Positions 41,010 to 53,035 of a stretch of DNA of 64,000 bases are shown piece by piece. Source of the stretch: Colius striatus. Its lineage: Eukaryota; Chordata; Aves; Coliiformes; Coliidae. Within the stretch, counting starts at the first letter, position 1. The number at the start of each line of letters is the position of its first letter. A program made the translations under genes and the position numbers. The notes beneath the pieces are model-generated. The model did no database searches and was not told where the DNA came from. It worked only from the letters and a program-made list of their open reading frames with translations. The stretch is from the NCBI RefSeq assembly GCF_028858725.1, contig NC_084789.1:37145548-37209547 (forward strand). Reading direction: 5' to 3'.

Positions 41010-41960
41010 TGATCCTATGAGTGGCATAAGGATAGGCTGCCAGAAAGTCCTCTGGGGATGATGATAAAATTTTGGAATGATTCCCCCCTGTAGAAGACAA
41101 AAGACTAAGCAAAAGATGGTACATTACTGTATGGAAGTTTGGGGTGGGGGGAAAGAGTCATTAGGAAATCCCCATATTATTTGGCCTATATTTGGGTCTT
41201 TTGAGGATTGGTTATGAGCAGACATAAAATTTGTGGGTAAATGATAAGAAGACCGTTACCCAAGAGGAAATTGAATATGCGAGTCTCTGGATACCCCAAC
41301 CTTCTGATAAGGTATCCTTGTTCGCTCTTAAGGAAAAGAAAGCTAAGAGCCCACCCGAAGAGGAGATTTGGTAGAGGATCCTCTGGGTGTGTCTGAGAGA
41401 TTCGATCAGTTCTTAGGGCCGAATCTCTATACCTGGGATGAACTATATTATTCACAATGGAGGAAAGGGAAATGATTCGAAGAGCAGGAATGAGAATCTG
41501 AGATCAAAAGCACCAGGCAGGACCAGACGCAGATGTGAAATGGCCCTTGCAAAGGCCCAATTGGAATAATCAGATGGCGGAGCACAGAGCCCATATGGCA
41601 GACCTACGAGCCATCATTGTCCAGGGAATCAGAGAGTCTGTTCCCCGAGGACAGAATATTAACAAAGCATTCAATGAGAGACAGAGAAAAGACAAAACCC
41701 CAACTGATTGGCTTGAGAGATTATGTAAAAGGCTTCAACTGTACTCTGGAGTAGATCCAGCAGCTCCAGTGAGACAGGCATTGTTAAAGACCCAGTTTGT
41801 GGCAAAATCATGGGTGGATATCTGAAAGAAACTAGAAAAATTAGAAGACCGGCAAGAAAAAGGGCTAGAAAGGGAAACAAAAGCCTGGGAGACAGGTGCA
41901 TTCAACAGGAAAAAAAAAAAAAAGGAATCAAAGGACAATGGAATGTTTTTAAGGAAGAAT
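41010..41960 (+). pseudogene. gag: ERV-B2 gag remnant
   Basis: Matrix-like words are frameshifted. The capsid frame is open for 96 codons (41535-41825) and reaches TDWLERLCKRLQLYSG and LKTQFVAKSWVDI, a stretch missing in B1 and B3 and matching ERV-A capsid. An A-run of 13 lies near 41910. Confidence 0.77.
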
Positions 41961-41974
41961 AGGGGGAGTCAGGG

Positions 41975-42330
41975 GCTCTATTTGCTGAGGACCACAAGAA
42001 TAATCGAGCCCTTGATACAAATGAAGTTAGGTCCTCAGCGTCAGGAAGTAGAATTTTTAGTGACTGAGAGATATACGATCCAGTGATTGCCCCAGGGGTG
42101 TAAGACAAGTAGTAGGGGCAAAAGGGGAAACATTTAAAGTACCTCTTGTGAAGGAGGTACTGATAGAATCTGAAGCAGCAAAATATGCTGTAGGATCGTT
42201 TTTGTTAGTTCCAGAGGCTGATCATAATTTATTAGGGAGAGACGTAATTATAGACTTAGGAAAAACCCTGGGCTGCCGGTAAGGGTAAAGCAGTGCCCCT
42301 TGTCACAAGAAGGTAGACGAGGATTAACCA
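41975..42330 (+). pseudogene. pro: ERV-B2 protease remnant
   Basis: Aligned with B1 5720-6080. The active site is destroyed: where B1 has GTGGACTCTGGGGCA, B2 has GTGACTGAGAGA. Later part LLVPEADHNLLGRDVI is well kept. Confidence 0.7.
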
Positions 42331-42334
42331 AAAA

Positions 42335-43107
42335 TAGAAAGATCAATATCTAAAAAACTACTTGAGCCCTGTATGTCCCCTTACAATACTCCCATATTGC
42401 CAGTAAAGAAATCTGATGGGACTTATAGATTAGTACATAACCTCCGGGAGATAAACAAGAGAACTATTACTAGGTTCCCTCTGGTAGCTAACCCGCACAC
42501 CTTACTGAGTCAGTTGAGTCCAGAGTACCAGTGGTATAGTGTGATAGACCTTAAGGATGCCTTCTGGGCATGTTCCCTGAAAGAGGAGTGCAGGGATTAT
42601 TCTGCTTTTGAATGTGAAGATCCTGACACCCATAAAAAACAACAGTTGAGATGGACTGTATTACCACAGGGATTTACAGAGTCTCCCAATCTTTTTGGAC
42701 AAGCACTAGAAGAGAACTTGAGAAATTATGAGTTAGACAAAGAAGCTATTTTAGTTCAATATGTGGACGATTTATTATTAGCAGGGAGAAATGAAGAAGC
42801 TGTTAGACAGGAAAGTATTAAATTGCTTAATTTCCTGAGTTTACAAGGGTTGAAAGTGTCTAAATCTAAATTAATTTTTCCCGAAGAAAAGGTAAAATAT
42901 TTTGGGACACTACTTTATAAAGGGAAGTAAGAAACTTGATCCAGATCGAGTAAATGGGATACTGTCCCTACAAGCTCCAAAGAGTAAGAGACAAGTTAGA
43001 CAGTTTTTAGGTGTTTTCTCCCCACAACATTCAGGGGGGGTATTACAACAAAAGGTGGAAAAATGGACAACTGATGCTAGGCTCTTAAAATATGAAGGTA
43101 AAATATG
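42335..43107 (+). pseudogene. pol: ERV-B2 reverse transcriptase
   Basis: Best-kept gamma-type RT in the window: open for 185 codons at 42373-42930. It has [20 protein letters not shown], the first catalytic aspartate (YSVIDLKDAFWACSL), LPQGFTESPNLFGQAL and YVDD at 42760-42771. A shift near 42900 leads to a thumb-like frame, joined at about 43010 to VFSPQHSGG by deletion. RNase H and integrase are absent. Confidence 0.87.
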
Positions 43108-43970
43108 AAACTTAAGCTGCATAAAAAGTGACATGTTAACTGAGGAGTGGAGTGTAGGGATTTCCTTTTTGTAAAATATTAGATTTTAATGTTTACATTG
43201 TGATCGTCAGAAAGGTGTGAGATAATCGGTGGGGCTGTAATACCTATTTTAAAGTAACAGATTGTGGAATAGAAATACCTTAGAAGTATAGAACAATCTG
43301 AGTCCAGTGGGGACTGTAATTTAAGTTTATAAAAGGGTGCTTTATACGTAGAAGGCCCGGAGAACCAAGACCTGGATGTGAAAGCCAGTGTTTCAGGCAC
43401 CCCGTGGGTGCTGGAGGAAAAGGCAAGAGGAAAGAGGCCTATAAGGTGAAAGAGAATATCCCTGAAGATTACGACTGCTGCCGAGAAGATCATAAACCTC
43501 ACTGTTCTAAGCAACAGAGTAGGTGAAGGAGGCAGAGGCGTACTGGGAGTAGGGTACAGAGTCTCTCAAAGCCTCAAACTGGGAATCCTAAGATTTCAAG
43601 CCTACCTCTAAGAAGGGCAAAGATGTTGCACCTAAAAGAATGTGGGGTGAAAAACTAAAAAGGAAAGTACCATTTTATTAGATAAAGGCCTCACCCATTA
43701 TCTGGGGACAGTATGTTGTTATCTGGCTGATGGACTGGTTAACTCTCCTGCTGCTAGTTGTGTTATAGCATGAACCCTCCATTTTATGAGGCAATCAAAC
43801 TGAACCAATCAGACCTGTGAACAGCTCAAAGTGGGTTTCTTCTAAAACCAGTGTAACCCCATGCCTCTTTAAAAGGTATTTAATGCCAGCAGTGAATATT
43901 GTATTCAGGTAACCGTTGTTCCATGCATTTTATAATCACCCTGAAGAGTTTATCTATAATCATTGGAATA
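43108..43970 (+). other. ERV-B2 3' tail
   Basis: Counterpart of 7450-8310 of B1, joined directly to RT by a deletion that removed integrase. Function unknown. Confidence 0.55.
43179..43514 (-). other. Antisense ORF in the ERV-B2 tail
   Basis: 111 codons; same frame as 7520-7882 (-) and 28777-29112 (+). Hydrophobic N-terminal segment, otherwise unrecognised. Confidence 0.35.
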
Positions 43971-44082
43971 CCAGCACTGTGTCACATTTGCACCTGCTTT
44001 CCTATGGGAGCTATCTCCAATCCCAGTCTCATGGACTGCTCAATTTCCAATGAAAAAATGCACTGCGTTATTGCACTGCGTA
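43971..44082 (+). repeat. 193-bp satellite, short block
   Basis: Part of one monomer, + orientation, between the shared B junction and the F2 fragment. Confidence 0.9.
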
Positions 44083-44257
44083 TGCCGCGAAGTTTTCGGC
44101 TCTTAGCCTAAAAAACAGACTCGAAGTCTGAAAACCAGGCTCAAAGCCTGAAAAATGAACCAGACTCGAAGTCTGAAAAACCCAGGCTCGAAGCCTGAAA
44201 AACCAGCTCTAAGCCTATTTCATGCGGCGATCAACCCAGGGTCCAGTTCTCAGCTTA
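44083..44257 (-). mobile_element. ERV-F2, U5 fragment of an F-type LTR
   Basis: About 175 bp covering only the last part of the F LTR on the minus strand. It holds four hairpin units: 44116-44130, 44136-44150, 44161-44175 and 44183-44197, all perfect 6-bp stems, two with A-T and two with G-C at the same stem position. The rest of the LTR has been lost. Confidence 0.8.
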
Positions 44258-45284
44258 ACATTATTAAGTACGTACTCATGTAGTCTATCAGCATGCACTG
44301 TGTCACATTTGCACCTACTTTCCTGTGGGCGTTATCTCCAATCCCAGTCACTTGGACTGCTCAATGCCCATTGAAAAAATATTTGCTGTCGGTTAAGTTA
44401 TACTACTGCGTATGGGAACTACAAGAAAGCAGGAAGGCAGACCGCACCTAAAGTAGTAAGTAGAACCCCATGTAATCTATCAGCCAGCACTGTGACATGT
44501 GCAGCTGTTTTCCTGTGAGAGCTATCTCCAATAACACTCACTTGTACTGCTCAGATCCCATTGAGAAAATAGATGCTGTCGCTTAAGTTATATCACTGAG
44601 TATGAGATAGACAAAAAAGCTGGAAGGAACACCCCACCTAAAGTAGTAAGTAGACCTCCATTTAATCTATCACCCAGCACTGTGTTACATTTGCAGCTGT
44701 TTTCCTGTGGGAGCTATCTCCAATCCCACGTTCTTGGCCTCGCCAGCTCCCTTTAAAAATGCATTCTATCAGTCGAAATTATACCACTGCGTATGGGAGG
44801 TACAAGAAAACAGGAAGGCAGACCCCAACTACAGTGTTAAGTAGGCTCTCCTGTAGTCTTTCAGGCAGTACTGTGTCACATTTGAAACTGCTTTCCTGTG
44901 GGAGCTATCTCCAAGAACACCCACTTGTACTGTTCAACGCCCATTGACAAAATATATGCTGTCGCTTAATTTATACCACTGAATGGGAGGTAAAAAAAAG
45001 CTGGAAGGCAGACCCCACCTACAGTAGTAAGTAGGTCCCCATGTAGTCTATCAGCCAGCACTGTGTCACATTTGCAGCTGCTTTCCTTTGGGAGCTGTCT
45101 CAAATCGCACTCACTTGGACTGCTCAACTAGCAATGAAAAAATACAGACTGTCGGTAGAAGTTATACCACTGCATATGGGAGGTACAAAAAAGCTGGAAG
45201 GCAGATCCCACCTACAGTAGTAAGTAGGCCCCCATGTAGTCTATCAGTCAGCACTGTGTCACATTTGCAGCTGCTCCCCTGTGG
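44258..45284 (+). repeat. 193-bp satellite block
   Basis: About five monomers, + orientation, ending in ...CTGTGG at the D2 LTR. No gene is visible. Confidence 0.93.
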
Positions 45285-45840
45285 TGTGGTAATTTGAGCC
45301 TGGTTTGATGCCAGGTACCCACCACACATCTTTATCCCCCACCTCCTCAGCAAGCCAGGGAAGGGAAGGAAATAAGATGGGAGTCACGTGGGTTGAGATA
45401 AAAGCAGTTTAATAAAGAGGCAGTAAAGCCGCGCGCGCGGGAAGCAAAGCAAAAGCATATAAAACTGTTACTCTCTACTTCCCATCAGCAGCGATGTCCG
45501 GCCACCTCCCGAGAAGCAGGGCTTCAGTACGAGTAGTGGTTGCTTTTGGAAGGCCAGAAATGAATCTCGCCTCCCCTTCCTGCTCCTCTCCCCCAGTTTA
45601 TATTACTGAGCTGACGTCATATTGTATGGAATATCTCCTTGGTCAGCTTGGGTCAGCTGTCCTGGCCATAGTCCCTCCCAAGATCATGCCCATCCACAGC
45701 TGTTGGTGAAGGTGGGGGAAGGAATGCTGGAGGGACAGCCCTGATGCTGTGCAAGCGGTAGTCAGAATATTGATATCAACAGGAAGCATAGCACTGCAGG
45801 AGCTGCTGTGGAAAATCACTACCATCCCAGACCCACTACA
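45285..45840 (-). mobile_element. ERV-D2 3' LTR
   Basis: About 556 bp; on the minus strand TGTAGTGGGTC at 45840 to ...AATTACCACA at 45285. Full-length form of the D LTR. Confidence 0.9.
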
Positions 45841-46194
45841 GTCTCCACCCCTTATTCCATACCATTTATGTCATGCTCAGACGAACCATTTTGACAACCC
45901 TTATACATTCTTATATACTCTCATTAACCAGTACCCCCACTCTTCAACAGACATACATCATTCTTGCATTCCCTCTTGCATCTTGCATCAAACAAACAAA
46001 CAACATTCTTATATCTTTCATTCTCTGTAGATGTTCACTGGAGCAGGCCATAACTTCTGTTTCATCCATCAAGATGGATATCCAGGCCAGGGGAAACAGT
46101 ATGTTCAGTGTTGGGCACCAGATCCGGCTTGGTTTGTCCACTTTTTCGATTTTTCTTGCAAAGTTCATCTACAACAGATAACTCACAAAGCAGG
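45841..46194 (-). other. ERV-D2 3' non-coding region
   Basis: Region between integrase and 3' LTR on the minus strand, with the purine tract AATAAGGGGTGGAGAC beside the LTR. No env. + strand ORFs here are shadows. Confidence 0.7.
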
Positions 46195-47900
46195 TTATTT
46201 TTCCCCCAGGGTTAAGTCTCCTTGAGGTACACATCGAGTTTCCCCATCCTTTCTCATCACCCACCAAGTACACCCAGGCCCTTGAGCAAAGACCATCCCA
46301 CGAATGGGTTTACCCTTTCCCATGGGAGGTGCAACCCATACTGCCTTCCCCAGCCATTTCCCTGGGTGCACTACAGGGACCTTATCTCCTCCCACAGTAT
46401 GTAGTGGATTTGTTTGGGCAGGACCAGGACGGTTAGTTGAACCTCTGCTATTGACCAGCCAAGTGGCTTCTGCTAAATTTTTATCCCACTGCTTCCATGC
46501 CCCACTGTCCAGTGCTCTCAACATGGTCTTTAGCAATCCGTTATATCTCTCAATGTTTCTAGAGGCTTGTGGGTGATAGGGGATGTGGTATATCCACTCA
46601 ATGCCATGTTTCTTTGCCCAGGTGTTTATGAGATTATTTCGAAAATGAGTTCCATTATCTGACTCAATTCTTTCTGGAGTGCCGTGTCGCCACAAAACAG
46701 TATTTTGGGCAGTGGCATGGTTTACAGGGTATGTTTCCAAACAACCGGTAGTTGCTTCCACCATGGTGAGTATATAACACTTGCCTTGATGTGTTTGTAG
46801 TAGCGGTCCAACATAGTCAATTTGCCAGGCCTCACCATATTGAAAACCCAGCCATCGGCCTCCGTTCCAGGGAGACTTGATTTGTGTGGCTCGCTTCATT
46901 GCAGCACACATTTCACATTCGTGGGTGACCTGTGTAATGGCTTCCATGGTCAAGTCCACCCTTCGATCACGAGCCCATCTATATGTTGCATCTCTTCCCA
47001 GATGTCCTGATGTTTCATGGGCCCATCGAGCTATAAATAGCTCATCTTTACGCTCCCAGTCTAGGTCTACCTGAGCTACTTCAATTTTGGCAGCTTTATC
47101 TACCTGTTGGTTGTTCCACTGTTCTTCATTGGCACGGCTTTTTGGCACGTGAGCATCTACATGACGTACTTTCAGAGTCATATTTTCCACCCGAGCAGCA
47201 ATGTCTTGCCATAATGCAGCAGCCCAGATGGGTTTACCCTTGCGCTGCCAGTTGGTCTTCTTCCATTGCTGTAGCCATCCCCATAGAGCATTAGCCACCA
47301 TCCAGGAGTCAGTATAAAGATAGAGTACTGACCACTTCTCTCGTTCTGCAATCTTTAGAGCTAGTTGGATGGCTTTCACTTCAGCAAACTGACTCGACTC
47401 ACCTTGTCCTTCAGTGGCCTCAACAACTTGTCGTGTGGGACTCCACACAGCAGCTTCCCACTTACGATGATTTCCTACCACGTGGCAGGATCCATCAGTA
47501 AACAAAGCATAATGCCTCTCATCTTCTGATAGTTCATTATATGGTGGTGCCTCTTGGGCACCAGCTACTTCCTCAGGCAATGCTCCAAAATCTCTGCCTT
47601 CTGGCCAGTCCATGATTTCTTCCAGGATTCCTGGATGATTAGATTTCCCCAGCCGAGATCGTTGTGTAATCAACGCCATCCACTTACTCCATGTAGCGCT
47701 GGTTGCATGATGTATAGAAGGGGTTTTCCTTTTGAACATCCAGTGTAACACAGGCAGACATGCTGCCAAGAGGAGATGAGCCTCTGTGCCAATGACTTCT
47801 GAAGCAGCTCGAAGTCCCTCATATGCTGCTAGTATTTCTTTTTCAGTTGGGGTGTAGTGGGCTTCCGATCCTCGATATCCTCAGCTCCAAAACCCTAATG
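46195..47900 (-). CDS. pol: ERV-D2 RNase H and integrase ORF
   Basis: Longest open frame of the window (524 codons, 46195-47769), reaching back to about 47900 through the RNase H start. RNase H: TDGS, the AEVKAIQ glutamate, YTDSWMV and the HVDAHVP motif are all intact. Integrase: zinc-binding HETSGHLG...HECEMC, catalytic aspartates in QIDYVGPL and IESDNGTHF, glutamate position in NIERYNG, so the DDE set is complete, and a C-terminal domain with GKWLGKAVWVAPP. It is downstream of broken protease and RT frames, so it could not be made as part of Pol. Confidence 0.88.
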
Positions 47901-48742
47901 GTCGACCTCGGGTTTCTCCAGATGTTTCCTGCCAGAGGCTCCAGGTGAGACCATGCTCTCCAGCGGCAGTGTAGAGGATATTCTGCACATCTGGTCCTGT
48001 ACGGATGGGCCCAAGGGCGACTGCACGAGCTATTTCCTGTTTAATTTGTTGAAAAGCTTGTTGTTGCTCAAGGCCCTACTCAAAACAGTTCTTCTTTCTG
48101 GTTACTCTAAAGAGAGGGCTCACAAGCTGACTATAACCTGGGATATGCATCCTCCAGAATCCCACAAGGCCCAGGAAAGCTTGTGTTTCTTTCTTATTAG
48201 TTGGTTGAGACATAGTCGCTATTTTGTTCACAACATCCACAGGCACATGCCGACGTCCATCTTGCCATTTTATGCCCAAAAACTGTATCTCTTGTGCAGG
48301 TCCCTTTACTTTGTTTCTTTTTACAGCAAAACCAGCTTTTAGGAGAATCTGTATTATTCTTTTCCCTTTCGTCTGCCTTGTTGCCCCATACAATTATGTC
48401 ATCAATGTACTGTAAATGTTCAGGGGCATCATCCATTTCCAGCACAGTTTGGATTAGACCATGACAAATAGTAAGACTATGTTTCCACCCCTGGGGCAAT
48501 CGATTCCAGGTATATTGGACACCTCTCCATGTGAAGGCAAATTGTGGCCTGCACTCTGCTGCCAATGGAATTGAGAAAAATGCATTAGCGATGTCAATCA
48601 TAGCATACCACTTGGCTGCTTTTGACTCCAATTCATACTGGAGCTCTAACATGTCTGGTACAGCAGCACTCAGTGGTGGTGTCACTTCGTTCAGGCCACG
48701 ATAGTCTACTGTTAACCTCCACCCTCCATCAGATTTCTTCAC
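47901..48742 (-). pseudogene. pol: ERV-D2 reverse transcriptase
   Basis: Frame 48197-48742 has SDGGWRLTVDYRGLN, MIDIANAFFSIPL, LPQGWKHSLTICHG and YIDD near 48404-48415, then goes out of frame. The thumb is open at 48076-48393. The TGA just before the PVKKSDGG motif (about 48748) is shared with D1. Confidence 0.83.
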
Positions 48743-49260
48743 AGGTCATATGGGACTATTAAATGGGGAATGAGTTTTGCTAATTACTCCTTGAGCCTCC
48801 AGTTGATGAATCAACTCACGGATGGGAGTCAGGGAATCTCGGTTCGTGCGATATTGCCTCTGGTGCACCGTCTTGGTAGCAACTGGTACCTGTTGCTGGT
48901 CTTCTGAGAGGCCAGGTAAATTAGAGAGTTGTTTGATTTTCTCTGTATCTACAGTGGCTATACCAAAAGCCCATCGATACCCCTTGGGGTCTTTGAAGTA
49001 CCCTCTCCTGAGGTAATCTATGCCAAGAATACAAGGGGCCTCTGGACCAGTCACAATGGGGTGTTTTTTCCCATTTGTCCCCTGTTAAGCTCACTTCAGC
49101 CTCTAATACAGATAATTCTTCACATCCCCCTGTCACTCCAGAGATCCAGACAGAATCTGTGCCTCTATACATTGATGGCATCAATGTACACTGTGCCCCT
49201 GTGTCTACTAAGGCTTTATACCTTTGTGGGTTTCATGTGCCAGGCCATCGAACCCACACA
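48743..49260 (-). pseudogene. pro: ERV-D2 protease
   Basis: DTGA near 49200-49212 and CILGIDYL near 49010-49035 lie in different frames, divided by an A-run shift that D1 also has. The upstream TGA (GT-stop-NPQR) is shared too. Confidence 0.78.
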
Positions 49261-49313
49261 GTCCAGTAGATTCGGTCATCCCTTTCCTCCTCCTGGCTGG
49301 AGGCAGGGACCCT

Positions 49314-50860
49314 CTATTTCTGTTCTTCATCAGAGTATTCGCTATCTGATCCTTGCAATTTTATACCTGAAGTCTCCTCATTGGCATCGAAGGAAGTAGT
49401 TGCAGTTCTTCTATGTCTTGGAGATTGTTGATTGTCCTCTTTTGTTTTGGCAGTTACTATGCTGACAGCCCTCTTGGGTGGTCCTTTTCTAACAGCTGTC
49501 TTCCCCCTTAGTTCACGTACACGCGTTTCCAGCTTAAAAGTGGGTTCACCATCCCATTTCCTCATATCGTCTCCTTGGCCACGCAAACAGAGCCAGAGTT
49601 CATTTCGCGGTGTACTCCTGTGTCTGGGACTTCCTTTTCCCCTGGTCGGGACAGTGGATGACCGAATTCTTGAGGCAGTTCTGACAGTCAGACCATCATC
49701 CCACACTGCTGAGGAGGTGCAGAGGCTCTCTTCATAGTTCTGTAACCAAGAAGATACCCTCTCCACTGTTGGTATATCCATGTCTGGGTGATACACCATT
49801 GCCAAGATATTAGAATATGTAGCTGGGGCACTCTGAATCACTTTTCTCAACATGGCCCGTGTACACTGGACATCGTCTGGATCTGTGGAGGCCTCGGCAT
49901 TATCTAGATCACCATAGATGACTTCCAACACAGCTAATTCCCTTAGATATTGGATGCCTTCATCAGCTCTAGTCCACTTTCCTCGGGCATTTACAAGGTC
50001 TTCCTTGAATGGGTATCTTGCCCTTACACTTGAGAGGAGCCGTTTCCAGAGACTACAAATTGAGGTCTTCTTTCCAATGCCTCTATCAATTCCCCGGTCC
50101 CTAGCAAGAGATCCTAGCTGTTGGGCTTCTCTGCCTTCCAATTGTTGACTGTCAGCCCCGTTATCCCAACATTGGAGCAGCCAGGCACCAATCCGCTCAC
50201 CTGGCTGGCGACTGTAAGCTTTTCGCATATCTCTAAGTTCTGTTGAGGTGAGGGACCGAGTAGTTTCCATTTCCTTTTCGATTTCTTTCACTCCTTCTCC
50301 TGATCTCCTTACCGAAGGACCAGTTTCTTCTTCTAGCCTTTCCTCTTCCTCCTCTTCTGCCCTTACTAATCGATGATATGGACTTGACCTCCTTATCCAC
50401 TGCTTCTTTTTCACTACTGGGGCAACCACTGTGGTTGTTGTTTGATTCCCTGACTCAACCATGGTAGTCTCAGGTATAGTTTGAATTTCCACCTCGGTCA
50501 TAGTTCTCTGAGAGGACTGGACTGCGACTGACTCAACCATGGTGGTCTCAGGTAACGTTTGAGTTTCCACTTCAATCATAGTTCGCTGAGAGGACTGGAA
50601 TGCAGCTCGGTAGGCAGAGGCTAGGCCCCAGTATAGTGCCTGAACCTGATGGGCCTCATTAGGGTAGGGAAGACACCCTTCTATCAGGTGGCGTGACAGT
50701 AAAGCAGGGTTTTTTATCTGTTCAGATGTAAAATCCTAGGTTACAGGAGGTGATAACCATCCTAGGAATTTGCCCAAATTCATCCACACACCCTGCCACC
50801 CAGGGACTGGCCGCTTCAGGGGACATTTTAACATGTTTCCATCGCAAATTTGTCCTCTGT
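49314..50860 (-). pseudogene. gag: ERV-D2 gag
   Basis: Open for 421 codons at 49314-50579, continuing upstream to about 50830 in pieces: a TAG replaces the tryptophan of the VTWDF word and a shift follows near 50675. It contains both 26-residue PETTMVES units, a charged linker (EEEEEERLEEETGPS) that D1 lacks, the capsid-like domain and the acidic C-terminus (GSDSEYSDEEQK). No zinc knuckle is seen, as in D1. Confidence 0.82.
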
Positions 50861-50894
50861 GATACCCAGATGAGTCCAGATTCCACAAAATATG

Positions 50895-51275
50895 TCATAT
50901 ACCAACCATGTTAATTAGTAATATTAAAACTCTCATATAAGGGTGACTAAGGACCTGGGAAGTCTGTGTAACAGAATTGTCTAGATTGTCCAAGGGGAAA
51001 GAGGTGCTTTGCCCCATGGCCTCCAAAAGATAGCTACCACAGCACAGTAAATCCATCAGTAACAGAATGAGACTTGCTATTATTATTTGGGCCATCATGT
51101 TCCCAGGCCCTTTCACCCTTTTCACGAAATCATATAGCCAGCTTAGCAAAGCTATTAAGGTTAAAGCACAGCACAGAGTCAATGTTAGTAGCATCGTGTT
51201 CCCAAACATTAGAAAGTGTAAGATAAGCTGCATAACAGCAAGGCTGTGTGAACAGCACAGGAACTTTGCACTCAT
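50895..51275 (-). CDS. ERV-D2 leader ORF, 126 codons, membrane-like
   Basis: Intact ORF between primer site and gag. The ATG at 51275 lies 6-7 nt after GTAAGT, a good splice-donor match. Two strong hydrophobic segments (residues about 15-50, with TMLLTLTLCCALTLIALLSW, and about 62-80, IIIASLILLLMDLLCCG), then a polar stretch and a last hydrophobic end (RVLILLINMVGI). Cysteine pairs CC occur three times. The stop overlaps an ATG (ATATGA) as in D1. I know of no standard retroviral gene at this place. Could be a real small membrane protein or a chance ORF. The same reading exists in D1 with one frameshift. Confidence 0.6.
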   Translation of the reverse strand: MSAKFLCCSHSLAVMQLILHFLMFGNTMLLTLTLCCALTLIALLSWLYDFVKRVKGPGNMMAQIIIASLILLLMDLLCCGSYLLEAMGQSTSFPLDNLDNSVTQTSQVLSHPYMRVLILLINMVGI

Positions 51276-51323
51276 TGACTTACTGTAATTGCAATGCAGT
51301 TAATGTAAAACTGTTATTATCTC

Positions 51324-51341
51324 ACCCCAAGTTGGGCGCCA
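51324..51341 (-). promoter_or_regulatory. Primer binding site, tRNA-Lys1,2-like (ERV-D2)
   Basis: The minus strand reads TGGCGCCCAACTTGGGGT, two bases from D1, again 7 nt after the LTR end. Confidence 0.83.
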
Positions 51342-51348
51342 AAAGGGC

Positions 51349-51740
51349 TGTGGTAGTTTGACCCTGGCTGGATGCCAGGTGCCCACCACACCGCTTTATC
51401 CCCCACCTCCTCAGCAAGCCAGGGAAGGGGAGAAAATAAGATGGGAGTCTCTTGGGTTGAGATAAAAGCAGTTTAATAAAGAAGCAGCAAAGCCACACGC
51501 GCGGGAAGCAAAGCAAAAGCAGATAAAGCTGTTACTCTCTACTTCCCATCAGCAGCGATGTCCGGCCACCTCCTGAGAAGCAGGGCTTCAGTACGCGTAG
51601 CGATTGCTTTTGGAAGGCCAGAAATGAATCTCGCCTCCCCTTCCTGCTCCTCTCCCCCAGTTTATATTACTGATATCAACAGTAAGCACAACACTGCAGG
51701 AGCTGCTGTGGAAAATCACTACCATCCTAGACCCACTACA
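51349..51740 (-). mobile_element. ERV-D2 5' LTR, internally deleted
   Basis: 392 bp instead of about 556. About 164 bp of U3 between the TATA-like region (TTTATATTACTGA on +) and TATCAACAGTAAGC are missing compared with the 3' LTR. The ends are complete. Confidence 0.88.
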
Positions 51741-52271
<531 letters not shown>

Positions 52272-52440
52272 GCTGGGCTCAGCGGCCCTCACCGCATCTC
52301 CTGTTGGAGCTGTTCCCAGTTTGGCCCGAGCGCACTCCCACTTTTGCTTTGATCCTTTTTGTGGCGTAGTTAGATTCTGCTTCCTTCTGAAAGGCCTGAG
52401 TGGGAATTAAATGATCGTTTGGTATGTTACATGGTCTGCC
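52272..52440 (+). other. TEKT3: TEKT3 3' UTR with polyadenylation signal
   Basis: Follows the stop codon; ATTAAA at 52406-52411 is a plausible polyadenylation signal, with a GT-rich stretch downstream. Confidence 0.65.
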
Positions 52441-52752
52441 CGGGTTTTCTTTTGCCTTTGGTTTTTCTCTTTCTGCCGCTGCTCTTTAACGGTGGGACAG
52501 AGAGCAGCCGAAAGGAGGTTGTAGCCAGGTGGGGGTCGATCTCTTCTCTCCAGTAAGGAATGACAGGGCAAGTTGCATCAAGTTGCAGCAGGGGATCGGA
52601 GATGAGGAAGAATTGTCAGGGACACGGGGACACAGTAAGAGTTCACTGGGGTGGGTTTCACCCAGTATCTATTAGGAAGAAGCCCAGTGGTTTTGGGAGA
52701 GCCACTCTGGACACTTTGCATCACCACGGGCTTGCAGGAGGGCCTGTACGCT
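52441..52752 (+). other. TEKT3 3' flank
   Basis: Unique-looking sequence of about 310 bp between the polyadenylation signal and CR1. No gene or repeat is recognised. Confidence 0.5.
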
Positions 52753-53035
52753 CATAGAATCGTAGAACTGTAGGGATTGGAAGGGACCTCTCGAGACCAT
52801 CTAGTCCAACCCCCCTGCCAAAACGCGTCCACCTAGATCAGGTCACAGGAACGCGTCCAGGCGGGTTTGGAAGTCCTCCCAGGGAAGGAGCCTCCACACC
52901 CTCCCTGGGCAGCCTGTGCCAGTGCTCCCTCACTTCAACTGTAACACAAGGTTTTTCTTGTGTTTAAATGGGATCTTTTGTGTTCCAGCTTCATCCCATT
53001 GCCCCTTGTCCTGTCACCAGGTACAACAGAAAAAA
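52753..53035 (-). mobile_element. CR1 LINE 3' fragment
   Basis: The + strand starts CATAGAATCGTAGAACTG and continues GGGACCTCTCGAGACCATCTAG, TCCAACCCCCCTGCC, and CTGGGCAGCCTGTGCCAGTG, the reverse complement of the end of CR1 ORF2 and 3' UTR as scattered through bird genomes. Truncated at its 5' end (right side), as usual. Confidence 0.93.

Larger units (their letters stand above)
40091..43970 (+). mobile_element. ERV-B2, gamma-like provirus lacking a 3' LTR
   Basis: Same family as B1 and B3, with fuller gag and RT but integrase deleted. LTR 40091-40599, gag about 41010-41960, protease about 41975-42330, RT 42335-43105, tail 43108-43970. Ends at the same base as B1 and B3 (43970). Unlike them, it has + satellite on both sides. 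Confidence 0.88.
45285..51740 (-). mobile_element. ERV-D2, env-less ERV-L-like provirus
   Basis: Inverted relative of D1, in better condition. Minus-strand order: 5' LTR (51349-51740), primer site, leader ORF, gag, protease, RT, RNase H-integrase, 3' LTR (45285-45840). Right flank starts GGGAG; the left flank ends TGTGG, a GGGAG copy that has lost bases. The insertion point in the monomer (after TGTGGGAG) is the same as for D3. Confidence 0.9.

Noticed and set aside
46195..47900. D2 RNase H-integrase as a domesticated host gene
   Set aside because: Although open for 524 codons, it sits inside a provirus with both LTRs, shares lesions upstream with D1, and there is no sign of separate expression.
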